From: Moniliella sp. 'wahieum'
Lineage: Eukaryota; Basidiomycota; Moniliellomycetes; Moniliellales; Moniliellaceae
Assembly: GCA_003971905.1 (NCBI GenBank)
Contig: RSEE01000002.1
Location: 124,001-188,000 of the forward strand
DNA length: 64,000 nucleotides
Direction: 5' to 3'
Of this stretch, positions 34,772 to 44,788 are shown one piece after another; positions within the stretch are counted from its first letter, which is position 1, and the number at the start of each line of letters is the position of its first letter. The position numbers and the translations under genes were made by a program. The notes under the pieces were generated by a model, which did no database searches, was not told where the DNA came from, and saw only the letters and a list, made by a program, of their open reading frames with translations.

Positions 34772-36709
34772 TCAGGGGGCCGACTGCGGGGTATAGGTCA
34801 ACCAGACATGGTCCAGCGTCGTGGCATCGCCCAGGACAGAGAGGGACCAGGTACGATCGGTGCTAACGGCCACTACGCCCAGGCCCGAATTGGACCGCGT
34901 ACGAACGGTCGGGAGAGAGGGAGGGGGCAGCCGGAGTAGAGTGACGCCAGGCAGCTTGGTGCGCTTCCACCCACCCCCTCGGTCGCGCCAGCGGGGCAGG
35001 CAGAGGAAGGTGGAGGGCCAGGAGCAGATTCGCAACTCGCCCCTGGCACGCACTCCGCACCTCCGTCTCCTCCCATGCTGCTGCCAACCGAGCACGAGGT
35101 GGAGTGAGTTTGGTAATCCAAGCCTGTACCACCCGGCGAACCTGGGACAAATCCAGCGGTGTAGTGTAGTAGGGTCAGCGTGTAATTCGGCCACCACCTC
35201 GTGCACGCTGGAGTTGTTCGTCGTCGGGCGCGAGTGAACGAGATCATTGAGGAAGGTCAGCCGGGCAGGTTCACGCGACCGCACTCGCCGTCCATCTTCC
35301 GGCTCGTCCTCGTCCTCTACCTCCGCCTCAGCTTCTCCGGTTTCCTCTTCTTGTTCCATAGGTGGTAACTCGAGGGCCCTCCTCCCGGCAGAAATAGCCG
35401 TGCCCACTAGAGGGCGTGTGGGAGCCAGACGACGACCCCGCTCCTCCTCTGAATGGTTCGTGGCCGGGTCGGGAGAAAGGCTGGGAGAAGCGGGTTGGTC
35501 GGGCGACCCGGCAGAGCGGATGTTGAAGGAGAAGAGACGGAACCCCCTCGACCCCGGCCCCGACCTCGTGAGGTAGAAGGTGCCCCCGACGATCGCGAAC
35601 GAGAAGCAGACGAGGTCCTGGGAGGGATGCGCCAAAAGACAGCTACATGGGTAGCATAGGAAACGTCCAGCCCCTCTTGGTCCGGATCTGAGCTGAGCTC
35701 GTCTAGCGGAAACATGAGAGGGCTCTGGCCACCTGTGCTCCAACTGCCCCCGGCTAGGGGGCGCATCGGGAGCATCACGGGGAGGTGGAAGACGCCAGCC
35801 TTGGGAGTTACCATCGGCTCCTCCTCCATCCCAGGCAGGCAAGTCGGTGTTGCTGGCGTGCTTGACTTCGCCTGCGCGCAATGTCATCGGCCCGCCAATC
35901 CCGCCAATCTCGGCAATGTAGCCATGGGCCCGGGCGGCTCGGACAGCCCAACGACGAAACTCGCCAGGAGTCCATTCAAACTGGTGCTCTTCGTGACGGA
36001 ACTTGCGCTCGGTTTGCCAGTGGGGTCGGGTCGGAGAGAGATACCCCCGTCGGCATCGTCAATTTGGTCCTTCCCTACCGGCTCTTGGTTCAGGTGCACA
36101 TGAAATGCGTAGTTGGGGGTTGTAAGAAGGACGACTTTGGGACGCAGGCGACCGAGCACCTCAGGAGCAAACGCCTGGGCGACAGGCTCGGTCAAGTGCT
36201 CGATACTGTTGGGAAGACACTGTCAGGATAACCGCACAAAAGAGAGGCCAGCAGACACGTACACTTCGGTTGCTACAACGGCGTCGTAGCCTTCAAGAGC
36301 AGGGTCATGCTGAGCCAGATTGCCGTGGAGGAGGCGAACGTCGAGCGGGGCAAATCGAGGTCGGGAGGGGTCGTCTGAGGCGAGGACGGAGCTGAGGCCG
36401 CATGTGCCTGGGCCAGCTTGGGAGCGTTCACGTCTAGGCCGGTCAAGAGACGCGGGGCGATGTCGGCGGGGGGGAGAGGAAGAGAGGCAGGGAGGAAGGA
36501 GGCAGCGGAGGGATGGGCGGGGGGCGCAGGAGCAGCACTGGTGGTGTCGTCAAGATGGGCAGGGCGGAGGGTGCGCGGTGGGCGGGCGAGGATGGCGAGC
36601 AGACGGCCAGCGCCGCACCGAGGTCGAGGACGGAGCCGGGCTGGATCTCGGCGAGGCGGGCCATGATCCAGGCGTGGCGCTGGGCATGCCACAGCTCGGG
36701 GTCAAACAT
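34772..36709 (-). CDS. HEN1: HEN1-like small-RNA 2'-O-methyltransferase
   Basis: It starts at the ATG at 36709 with MFDPELWHAQRHAWIMARLA. The AdoMet motif VLDLG-CGAGRLLAIL follows, with one base missing at about 36618. The second block contains IEHLTEPVAQAF and RPKVVLLTTPNYAFHVHLN. After it come FRHEEHQFEWTPGEFRRWA and AHGYIAEIGGIGG, then the closing strand YATHVAVFWR near 35640. The acidic residues before EH and the H in RHEEHQFEW correspond to the E-E-H-H metal site that marks HEN1 enzymes. HEN1 methylates the 3'-terminal 2'-OH of small RNAs and protects them. A disordered basic and acidic region and a helical C-terminal part (to 34772) follow; their role is unknown. About four frame changes were seen. 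Confidence 0.85.
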
Positions 36710-38123
36710 GGGCCTGGGCGGGGTGGTGGTGGGGGGGAGGGCGGATGCGCGGAGGAAAAGGGCGGGGGGATGATGCAATGGCGCTGCTGTGTGGTGCGGT
36801 GCTTCGGCTGTGCTTCGGCCTGTGGTTGGCGTCGCAGCTGGGGGAGCGGCTGGAGCGGCGGCTGGGCGTGGAAAGGGGCTAGGCAGCCGGGGCTGGTCAG
36901 CGGTCCGCCTCAGCGGTCGCCCAGCCTCAGCGCCGCCTCGCGGGGTGCAGCATCATGATGCATGCCTCATGCATCAGCATCACCCCCCTACAGGGAGCGC
37001 CACGGACAGCGCCTGGCCGGAGAGCGCACGTTGCATAGACACGCAGCCCGCCAGTGTCCGGCGGGGCACAGGACGGCGACGCTGCTGTCACACGTCACGC
37101 GTCCCGTGCCATGTCCAGGCAGGCGCTGGGCAGGCCCTGCATCAGCGTCCTCCTCACACTGCCGCTGCGGCTGATTTTTGTGCGCCGCTTATTAATCGTG
37201 CAGGTGCAAGCCTGTGCAAGCCTGCAAAAATTTACCTTGGCAGCGCTTGCGGTAACCACACCATACATCAGCCCATCAGATCTCCGATGTCAGATGCCAT
37301 CTCCGCCCCACACCCCATGCAATGTGCACGCGGCAAGAAGATTGGCCGACCCCCACTGGGCACACTGCCCCCAGCTTCCTGCCGCACTCACCGCCTCCGC
37401 GTACTCACAGCCCGAGTCCCCAGGTACCCAAGTCCTACCAAGCCCCCACCCGCACGTCATGCGCATGATAGTCACTAGTCACACGTCACACTGACTTGGT
37501 GGCTACCGGTTACGTGATTCCCATCCCAATGAGACGCTTGTCTCTCCGCTCCCCCAGCAGTAATTCCAGCAAAGCTAAAATGCCAGCGAGTAATTACATA
37601 AGACCGGTGCAATCCCTTCTAACCCTACCTGCGTGGCCTACGAGCCAACCGGCCGGGCCCCCACCGGCGTTCTCACACCTACCCCAACTCAGACCGCCAA
37701 TGAAGCTGGGCAGCAGACACTCTGGTGCCGCCCCCCACTTGTCCCCGGGGATCGATTGTAGTGCGAATCATGTGGTGTGGACAGAGATGAGATCGATGAG
37801 CGCGCTCATCTTGAGGGTTTTTAACTCTGAACCATCTCTTAACGAGATTCTTATCAATATTCAATCCTCAGCTAGTTCTTTCCAGTGGCCAAACATGTTG
37901 GTGGTCTTGATGGCATAGTGGTGTCATTGTGGGCATCCGGACCAGCGGATACAGGATGGACTTTGGTTGTGTTCTATAGATGACTGTCATTTTGCCCGCT
38001 CAAAAGGCGATGGATACTATCAACCACCCCTGGTACAATAATTTGATTGCCAAAACAACAGATTCCCAAACGGCTCCTCACACAGAGGCCAGATATCCAC
38101 CAAGACAGCACACGCTTTGTAGT
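36710..38123. other. Intergenic region, no gene recognised
   Basis: The part next to HEN1 is GC-rich and presumably holds its promoter. ATGCAT/CATGATG words cluster at about 36948-36980 and a GTCACTAGTCAC word lies near 37470. No conserved protein was found. Confidence 0.4.
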
Positions 38124-39309
38124 TTACCGATACGAGGATGCCATGGCAACACCCTTGCGCGCCAGGTCAACGAAGCTTGCATTGGTCGATTGGCGGACTC
38201 CCAGCTCAATCTCGCGAAAGATCATGCCGCACACGACAGAGAGCATGGTGTCGCAATGCGGGGCCACTGTGTTCCAGCAGAAGATATTTGTGCGATTAGT
38301 GCGATCCAACTGGACGGAAACCAGCACGTACCCATCATATCATAATCATGGCCAAAGAGCTTGGTGAAGTCCGCAAATACTTTTCCATCAGTCGACGTGA
38401 TGCTCCACCCTCTCCAAATCGTCAGCTTAGCCAACAGGTTCACCACCGGACCTTGTACTTCCGGTCTCTCTTTGTCATCATTGATGCTACTGCTGGATGC
38501 GGTACGGGTGGTTGCCCGAGACAAGGCGGAGGACACGGATAGCAAATCATCAGAGACAGCGCGAAGGATCCGGTTGTTTCGCTCGACTTAGCCGCTTCCT
38601 CCTCCTGCCTCGCATCGGACGAGGCAAACGAATTGCGCGCCTTGATGGTAAGGGAAGAGGAAAGCCCATCACGCCCTCAATTGTCACCACAGCCTCGCCC
38701 GTATCGGGATCAAAGGCGGCCCAAAAGCCACGACGGCTGATGGAATAGCGTTTGCACTCCAGTAAGAGTTTCCCCTCCCTGTCGTACAACATTCGAGTTC
38801 GTGACCAGGCCCGTCCACGAGCCCAACGAAACTCAATCTGCTTCGATTTGGAATCCTGCCAGACAAAAGGGATCAGCTCCCTCTCGTGAATTCAAATCTC
38901 GTCCCAAACCAGAAAGGAAATAGAACGTACAAACGCAACCACTTGAAGATTCAGACCTGGGTCTGGGCCAATCCGGAGCACGACAGGTAAGTCATGATTG
39001 GCATAGTAAGGGTGTACCCCCATCCCTCTCCCAGCTACAGCCGGAAGAGGCATGTCTTCCGTCGGGGAAGTACTGGGAATTGGAGCCTTCTGGTCAGGGC
39101 TTGGGTCGGAGGCAAGAGGCAAGGCGCTGTCAGGAAGCGCACCAAAACCATCTTCGTCCTCGGTCGTGTCCTCGGTCGGTCGGTTGGCAGGGTTGTCGTA
39201 GGGAGGTAGGTCAGCTGCAGAGCCGTATACCGGCAGCTCATGGCTTCCTGTAAGGCCCTCCTGTATCTCGCGCCTTGGCCTTGTTGTCTTGTGCTTCGGG
39301 CAAAATCAT
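38124..39309 (-). CDS. Tentative LURP-one/tubby C-terminal-like protein
   Basis: The ATG at 39309 opens MILPEAQDNKAKARDTGGPY, followed by an acidic, proline-rich region (PTEDTTEDEDGFGALPDSA in one frame). A beta-rich C-terminal part follows. It includes PVVLRIGPDPGLNLQVVAF, an intron at about 38850-38935, then KQIEFRWARGRAW, REGKLLLECKRYSISRRGFW and AFDPDTGEAVVTIEG. A last block VAPHCDTMLSVVCGMIF is followed by a short tail, stop at 38124. Alternating beta strands ending in a hydrophobic helix after a D-x-LL-like motif resemble LURP-one/tubby-like domains, which bind membranes or scramble lipids in some relatives. That assignment is by pattern only. Several frame changes occur. Confidence 0.4.
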
Positions 39310-39987
39310 TGTCGGTGCAGGGATGGCAGAAGGAGGATAAGAACCGCATCGCCTCGCGCGCGTCGCAGCCAACATGTACGTGGAGTAAATTAAAGCTGCT
39401 GGAGATTGGTACTTGAAATGTTCAATGAATTGTCATTCTCGGTCCGAGATCGGACCTCTCTCTCAGGACTATCATAGTGACTAGTGACTAGTGACTAGTG
39501 ACTAGTGACTAGTGACTAGTGACTCCTCTCCACAGATGTGGACCATCGCAGCTCACGAGCTGATAGCGCCATATATACAACTAGTGGATGGAAGAAATAC
39601 TTCCTGTCTGTGCAAACCCGTGAAAGGGCCCCAGGCAATGAGAGGGAGATTACGCATCAAACGCTCCAATAAGGGAAAGCAAAAGACAAAAAGTATAGTG
39701 CGGACAAAGAGAAAAACGTGGATGATATGTATACAGAGGAGGACAGATGACGGTGTGTGTGTGGACAATGGATGCTGGTGAGATCGTAATAGAGGGGAGG
39801 TGGCGTGTTAGCGCAGACCGAGATGTAGATGAAGAGCCATGAGAACGAAAATGGGGGGAACAGCTGTTCATATAAGGGACGAGAAATGTATATACACACA
39901 GTAAGCCGCGCGAATGATGTGCCACAACGTTCGACAAACGAAAGAGGATGATGATACTGGGATTAGATCAGTACAAGAGTCACAAGA
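39310..39987. other. Intergenic region with heptamer array
   Basis: It contains the seven-copy TAGTGAC array (39475-39523). No gene was recognised; frames at 39553-39937 lack motifs. Confidence 0.5.
39475..39523. repeat. Seven exact copies of TAGTGAC
   Basis: The heptamer occurs seven times without error. Each unit boundary forms the palindrome ACTAGT separated by one G. There are no spacers, so it is not a CRISPR array. Confidence 0.97.
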
Positions 39988-41283
39988 TCAAATCCAACCG
40001 AGGTCTTGCCGGACTTGAGCTAGTTCGAGAATGTGCCGCCCTTCCTTGTACCGCTGTTGCTGGTCTTTAGCATAGATGTAAGTCCAGCCCAGCCGGTCCC
40101 CGCACAAGAAACATTGTTATCCGCGACCACATGCGCTCCCGTGGCAAGCGTGCACTCTTGTTCTAGCCCCCGGGTAGCATTGATAATCGAGTTCATCAGG
40201 TAGGCCGATGATTCGACTCCTTGGAATCGCGTGGAAATCAACTCATCCGTCAGCTCACCGGGATCCCGCATGAGCCACATCGCCATACCGACTCCCCGAC
40301 GGGGTACACATCTACTTGCTCCGTAACGATGGCCAATCGGGAGTCGAGCAATGCACCAGCACAATGTATTTTGGATGTTGCGGCTGTCCTTTTGCCGTAG
40401 TATCGTACGCCTGTTGACGATCTTTGCGAATAAAGAAACGGAGGCCCGAGGCATCCCAAGTTTGGCTGAACACCGGTTTAAACGAAGAGTCTGGCAGAGA
40501 CGAATATCGGCTAGGTGTCTGCATCTGTCCCCGCTGGGCTGCTTCTACTCAGCGCACACATGCCCAGTTGAGGGCAACCAACACGGATCGTGGCACGTTG
40601 TGCATGAGGCCAGTCTGGTTAAGATGGTCTGTGCGCACCCGCTTTTGCCGCCCCCTTGTCCTTCTCGAAGAGGTTACGTTGTCAGTGTTGGTCCTGGGAG
40701 AGAGTTTGGTATCGCGTTTTTGGATGGAAAAAACGTCGGGCGACGCTGAGCCTGCAGGATCGGGGTGCGAAAAGGAAGGACGGGAGCTAGTAGAAGGGAG
40801 CGGTGGGTTTGAGGGCCGAGACAAAGATGAATAAGGCGGTGGGGCGAGGGGGGGTCGTGATGAAGTTGCGCACATCAGATCACTCCTTCCTCCAGCATCG
40901 ATATCAGAGGTGAAGTTGTTCTCAACAAATGTGCCAGTGGGCGGGCTGGGTGCGGGCCCATCCAACTTTCCCGGTCGTGTCTGGGTGGGAGTAGATGGAG
41001 AAATTGAAGAGGATATGGTCGGGTGCGGCATGGAGGACATCCTGGCCAGCCGGGATAAGGCCGGGTTGTAGGTAGGGTGATGACGCAACATGGGACGTTT
41101 GTCAACAGACTTGCCTGGCAGGTTCGATCGAGGGGGTGGTTCAGCTACATCGATGGGCTGGGACTCCGACTTGGTAGTGGGTATATGGCGAAGGGGGGAG
41201 GAAGATGTGGCGGTGGAGGGTAAGGGGGCGGGAACATATGCGGATGTGGTGGGATGTGGTGGGGATTGGGCAAACAAATTCAA
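39988..41283 (-). CDS. Yippee-domain zinc-binding protein with long disordered N-terminus
   Basis: The N-terminal 240 residues (41283-40549) are Ser/Pro-rich with short basic patches. The C-terminal Yippee domain reads, across several frames, SVWRCGSCGIPVS, DELISTRFQGVESSAYLMNS, ATGAHVVADNN and CFLCGDRLGWTYIYAKDQQQ, then RYKEGRHILEL, stopping at 39988. The two CxxC pairs, the GxxxAYL block and LGWxY...YKEG are the hallmarks of Yippee/Mis18-like zinc folds. The large disordered extension is unusual next to the classical 100-120-residue Yippee proteins. Yippee family members act in the nucleus or at spindles, and some are degron receptors; a role here is not inferable. The start is uncertain because the N-terminal frame begins without ATG, so an upstream exon or indel is likely. 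Confidence 0.75.
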
Positions 41284-41862
41284 TGCGAATTAAAAGGGGA
41301 ACTGGGTGGCCAGGATGGAGTGCCGAAAACACTGCGAACTGAGACGGCGCGTGCGCAGCTCTTTGAGGGAGTGGTCTCGGGGGGTGTACTCAATAATGTT
41401 GAACATGAAAGAAGAAAAGAAGGGACAAAGCGGGAGTGCATATACTAATATGTGGGTGGGCTGCCAGTGCCAGGCAGGGGGGAGATTGAGAGAAGATTGC
41501 TCTAAGACCCGGGGAGGAACCCAAGGAGTTGGGTGATGAACCTCTGGTGATATCAAGAGCAATGCAATCGCGATGGTGGTGGTTACGGTCTAAGTCTAAT
41601 GCCATACCTAGAGGAGACAGGGGTTCAAACAGGCCTGAGTATACACGTGGAGGCTTCGGAGGTCAAATAAGGGGGAAAGGGTGTGATAAATAAGGCGCAA
41701 CAGTGGCCTATGTACGGGACCGCGGGTCCCAGCAATTGCTACTTCTCAGGAACTCTCAGTATTACGTTTCCGCGCACAGGGAAGGAGGCCATCTCTTTGC
41801 CATACCTCAATCCCTCCTTTCTCTCAACGTTGTTCACCATTGGATTGGTTCTACAAGAATAC
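41284..41862. other. Intergenic region, no gene recognised
   Basis: It lies between the Yippee start and the oxidase 3' end, and probably holds the missing N-terminus or promoter of the Yippee gene. Confidence 0.4.
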
Positions 41863-44274
41863 TCACGCGCTCAGCACGCAGCCTTCATCATGCACACGCG
41901 ACGCTGATTCGCCTGAACCGTCACAAGAAACATAGAGGAAGAAAACACATAGAGGAAGAAAACAAAAACACGGATTTTCATAGTTTGGATCCGTCGCCCC
42001 GGATGCTTCACCACTGCGCATTTCCCCATCCCGAAGCATGGGAAGGATATGAGCCGTCCAGGAGGGGGCCACATGGAGCCCTGTATCGGGGAGGGAGTAG
42101 ATGTACTCGCCCAAGTGCTCCAAGCTGTGAGAGGAAGGGGGCAAAGGATGGTTGATCGGGTTGGCCTCGGCTTCAGCCATCAAACTTTCGTACACCCGAC
42201 CGTCTTGGCGCCCAAGCGACGAGCCCAACTCCCAGTCCGTCCACCCAAACGCATCTGTCAAACCGATCACCTGGGGGTCAGGTCCGTGACCAGGTGGCGC
42301 ACCGCCACCTCCAGACTAGCCACTTTCGGGGGACAAGAGTGCGGCCGCCCTAGAGCAAGGGAACGGCCAGCCCGGCTGGGAAGGATCAACGGCGTCAAGT
42401 CACGCTGGAGACAGACGAGCAGCATGGAGCGTGACCATCCGGTCCATCCACACTGCTTGCTCTGGTCCCAAGCGTTGAGAATGTGAAGCAACGGCCTCAG
42501 AAAACCAAGTGTTGACGACCAATTCCGCATGCGAGCGAGCCAGTTCGACGGCATCCCAGGACAAATCCGACTGGGTGCGCCCCAGAGCTCGGCGGAAAAG
42601 TCGGCCACCCTGCGGGCCGCACGGAGCTCGAGGGCGGCGGTATACACATGGGCTGGTACCAGTCTTGCGCTGTTGATGGGGAGGAGCTCCATGGAACCGC
42701 ATGCGGGTCCTGGATCGCACGTAAAAAGTTCATTAGGCTGGAGATTTTCCTGCGGGTGCTTGGTCAGTTGCGAGAGCACTTGATTGTCCCGCGAGCCAAC
42801 TGCTGGGCCAAAACAAAGTTGTCCCCTCGTACGTCACGCTCGGGAGGTTGTTAGGGAAAATGAGGAAAACCCCGAGTAGACGGAAAAGCCATGGCCACCG
42901 AGCGCTTGGCGTGCCTCTTCGATCCCATCGATCACCTGTTTGTGCAGTAGGCCTTGAGACTACTGGAGGCAACATGCACGTCCGCCAGGAGACCTGTATT
43001 CCCTTGATCCAGTTGCAGAGCCATATCATCATACAAGTCATGCATCGCTTGCCAGCTAAAATGTACGCATAACTTTCGCCAACAGAGGCACCACGCGGCG
43101 TTGAACAGAGGTACGTGAGCACACTTTGTTCGGGCGCAGAGGCGTCGGCGATCGGGTTGCGGAATTGCCGTCGAACAGAAAGGTATCGTAAAGCAATGGT
43201 GGTGGCCCTGGCCAAGGCCCACCCATGTCGTCGATCATTTGGCTACGGATGAAGATCATACTCCCGTAGCTCAACTTATCTGACGGCGGGCGAACGTACT
43301 TGCCATCAGGCGTGATATGGGCATGTTTCGCCAACATGTTGACCGGGGCACCTTCACGTGGGTGAACCGAACCCACCCTGAAGAGAAGAGAGTAGCAACT
43401 GTTGGTTCTAGGACGACGGGGAACATGTGTGCCAACTGCCGTGTTCGACAGACGCAAATAGGCGTCCTACAAAAACGTACCGTATCAGTTCCAGCAACCC
43501 CGTATACCTTGGGCCCATATCGCCCGCCGAATACAGGAAGTAGATCCCCCGTCTTCACGTTGCGGAGCGGCACAAAGAAAAGGTGCGGTCCATAGTGGGT
43601 CCCGTTGCTCCACAGCTGGGCTTGAACTAGGCATGGGTAGCGGTCAGGCCTGCCGCTCCTGCCCACCACTTGGTGCTGGTGAGGGTGTGAATGTCAAATG
43701 AGTCGCTGGCCGCGTCGAACGTGGCTGTCGTCTCGAGAGCTTGGACGTTGGTCCCGTGCCCCAGCTCAGTTTGAAGATAGCACCCCAAGATTTGGTGTGC
43801 CATGGCCTTGGCGGCCCATCGGTCGATTTGCTCGGGGCTGCCCTGACTCATGATTACCGGAACAAAGGCGACCCAGTGGAGCGAGAGAGGGGAGACGAGG
43901 TCCAGGGCGTTCATCGCCTCAACGAGTTGGTACACGTCCCACTCGTGCGTGTCGCACAGGGATACCAGACGGTGGCAGCCGAGGTGGGTGAGGGCCATGA
44001 CTTGGTCGCGGGAGAGATGGGGCATGCGCTTTTTCCAGCTGCCAAAGACTGGGTCGGCCTCCAAGACGGAGAGAACGTGCTTGCGGCCCTCGAGACTGAC
44101 CCGCCCATCGCGGATCACGGCCTCAATCTTTTCCGGGTCGAATGCAGTCGCAGCGCGCATGTCCGCCATGTCCTGCCCAGTGCGGGCGGCATGAGGCCCG
44201 AGAGGCACTTGAAGTGAAATGCAGGGGGTGCTGGATGGCGCCAGGGGCGCGTTGTTGGCGCTGAGAGGACGCAT
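41863..44274 (-). CDS. Peroxisomal acyl-CoA oxidase
   Basis: It starts at the ATG at 44274. The N-terminal helical domain contains ARTGQDMADMRAATAFDPEK and KRMPHLSRDQVMALTHLGCH. The FAD and substrate region reads ILGCYLQTELGHGTNVQALE and TLTSTKWWAGAAG-LTATHA, then, after one missing base at about 43630, LVQAQLWSNGTHYGPHLFFV. Next come SYGSMIFIRSQMID and ATTIALRYLSVRRQFRNP, the typical oxidase block with a basic RRQF. The C-terminal part ends with LTDAFGWTDWELGSSLGRQD and GRVYESL near 42190. Known function: first step of peroxisomal beta-oxidation, making trans-2-enoyl-CoA and H2O2, about 650-700 residues. Six or more frame changes occur. The frame runs to a stop at 41863 but conservation is lost near 42090, so the end, and any peroxisomal signal, are uncertain. 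Confidence 0.9.
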
Positions 44275-44788
44275 GACGCGAGGACAGAGTGTAGTGTTGC
44301 GAGATGTTTAGCGGGGTAGAGTGAGAGGATGTGGTGGAGGGGGAGGGGAGACTGGGTTGGGTTGGGTATCCCAGCTCCAATCTCCGACCCTTTCCAGACG
44401 AAGCACTGTCCTCATTTGGGATCACTCGATCACCGATCATTGATCATCTGAGCTTTCAGGCGATGTTGGGTGGACCCCCGCCTGCCCCACCATCAGAAAC
44501 GGTGGGGGACGCACGGCCGGTCATCCGGTTATACTAGAAGGGACTACTAAGCACCAAGTACCCACCCGGCGAAAAGCCGCCCGGTGTGGGGCAAATGTCA
44601 ATATGTCAAAGCGCACAGGGGGGATCCTATCACGCGATCACGCATCGTGCATCGATCCGTCATCGACCAGAGCATCCATCATTCATCATGCATCCACCCC
44701 GCACTCTCTCCCCACCGGAACACCAGCCCCTCCTAAACGCCGCAATCAGCTGCCCAGTTTCCCTTCTGTCCCCCACCACCATCCCACC
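44275..44788. promoter_or_regulatory. Shared divergent promoter of acyl-CoA oxidase and thiolase
   Basis: These 514 bases separate the two start codons, which point away from each other. Both genes act in peroxisomal beta-oxidation, so shared control is likely. I found no obvious CCTCGG-type fatty-acid response element by eye. CATCGATC/GATCATC-like words cluster around 44420-44450. Confidence 0.6.

Noticed and set aside
34772..35887. A 371-codon single frame as an independent gene
   Set aside because: It is made of HEN1 C-terminal coding segments joined to out-of-frame sequence; conserved strands of HEN1 (YATHVAVFWR) lie in another frame over the same stretch.
39475..39523. Possible CRISPR array
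   Set aside because: The seven copies are only 7 nt long and have no spacers. The organism is a eukaryote.
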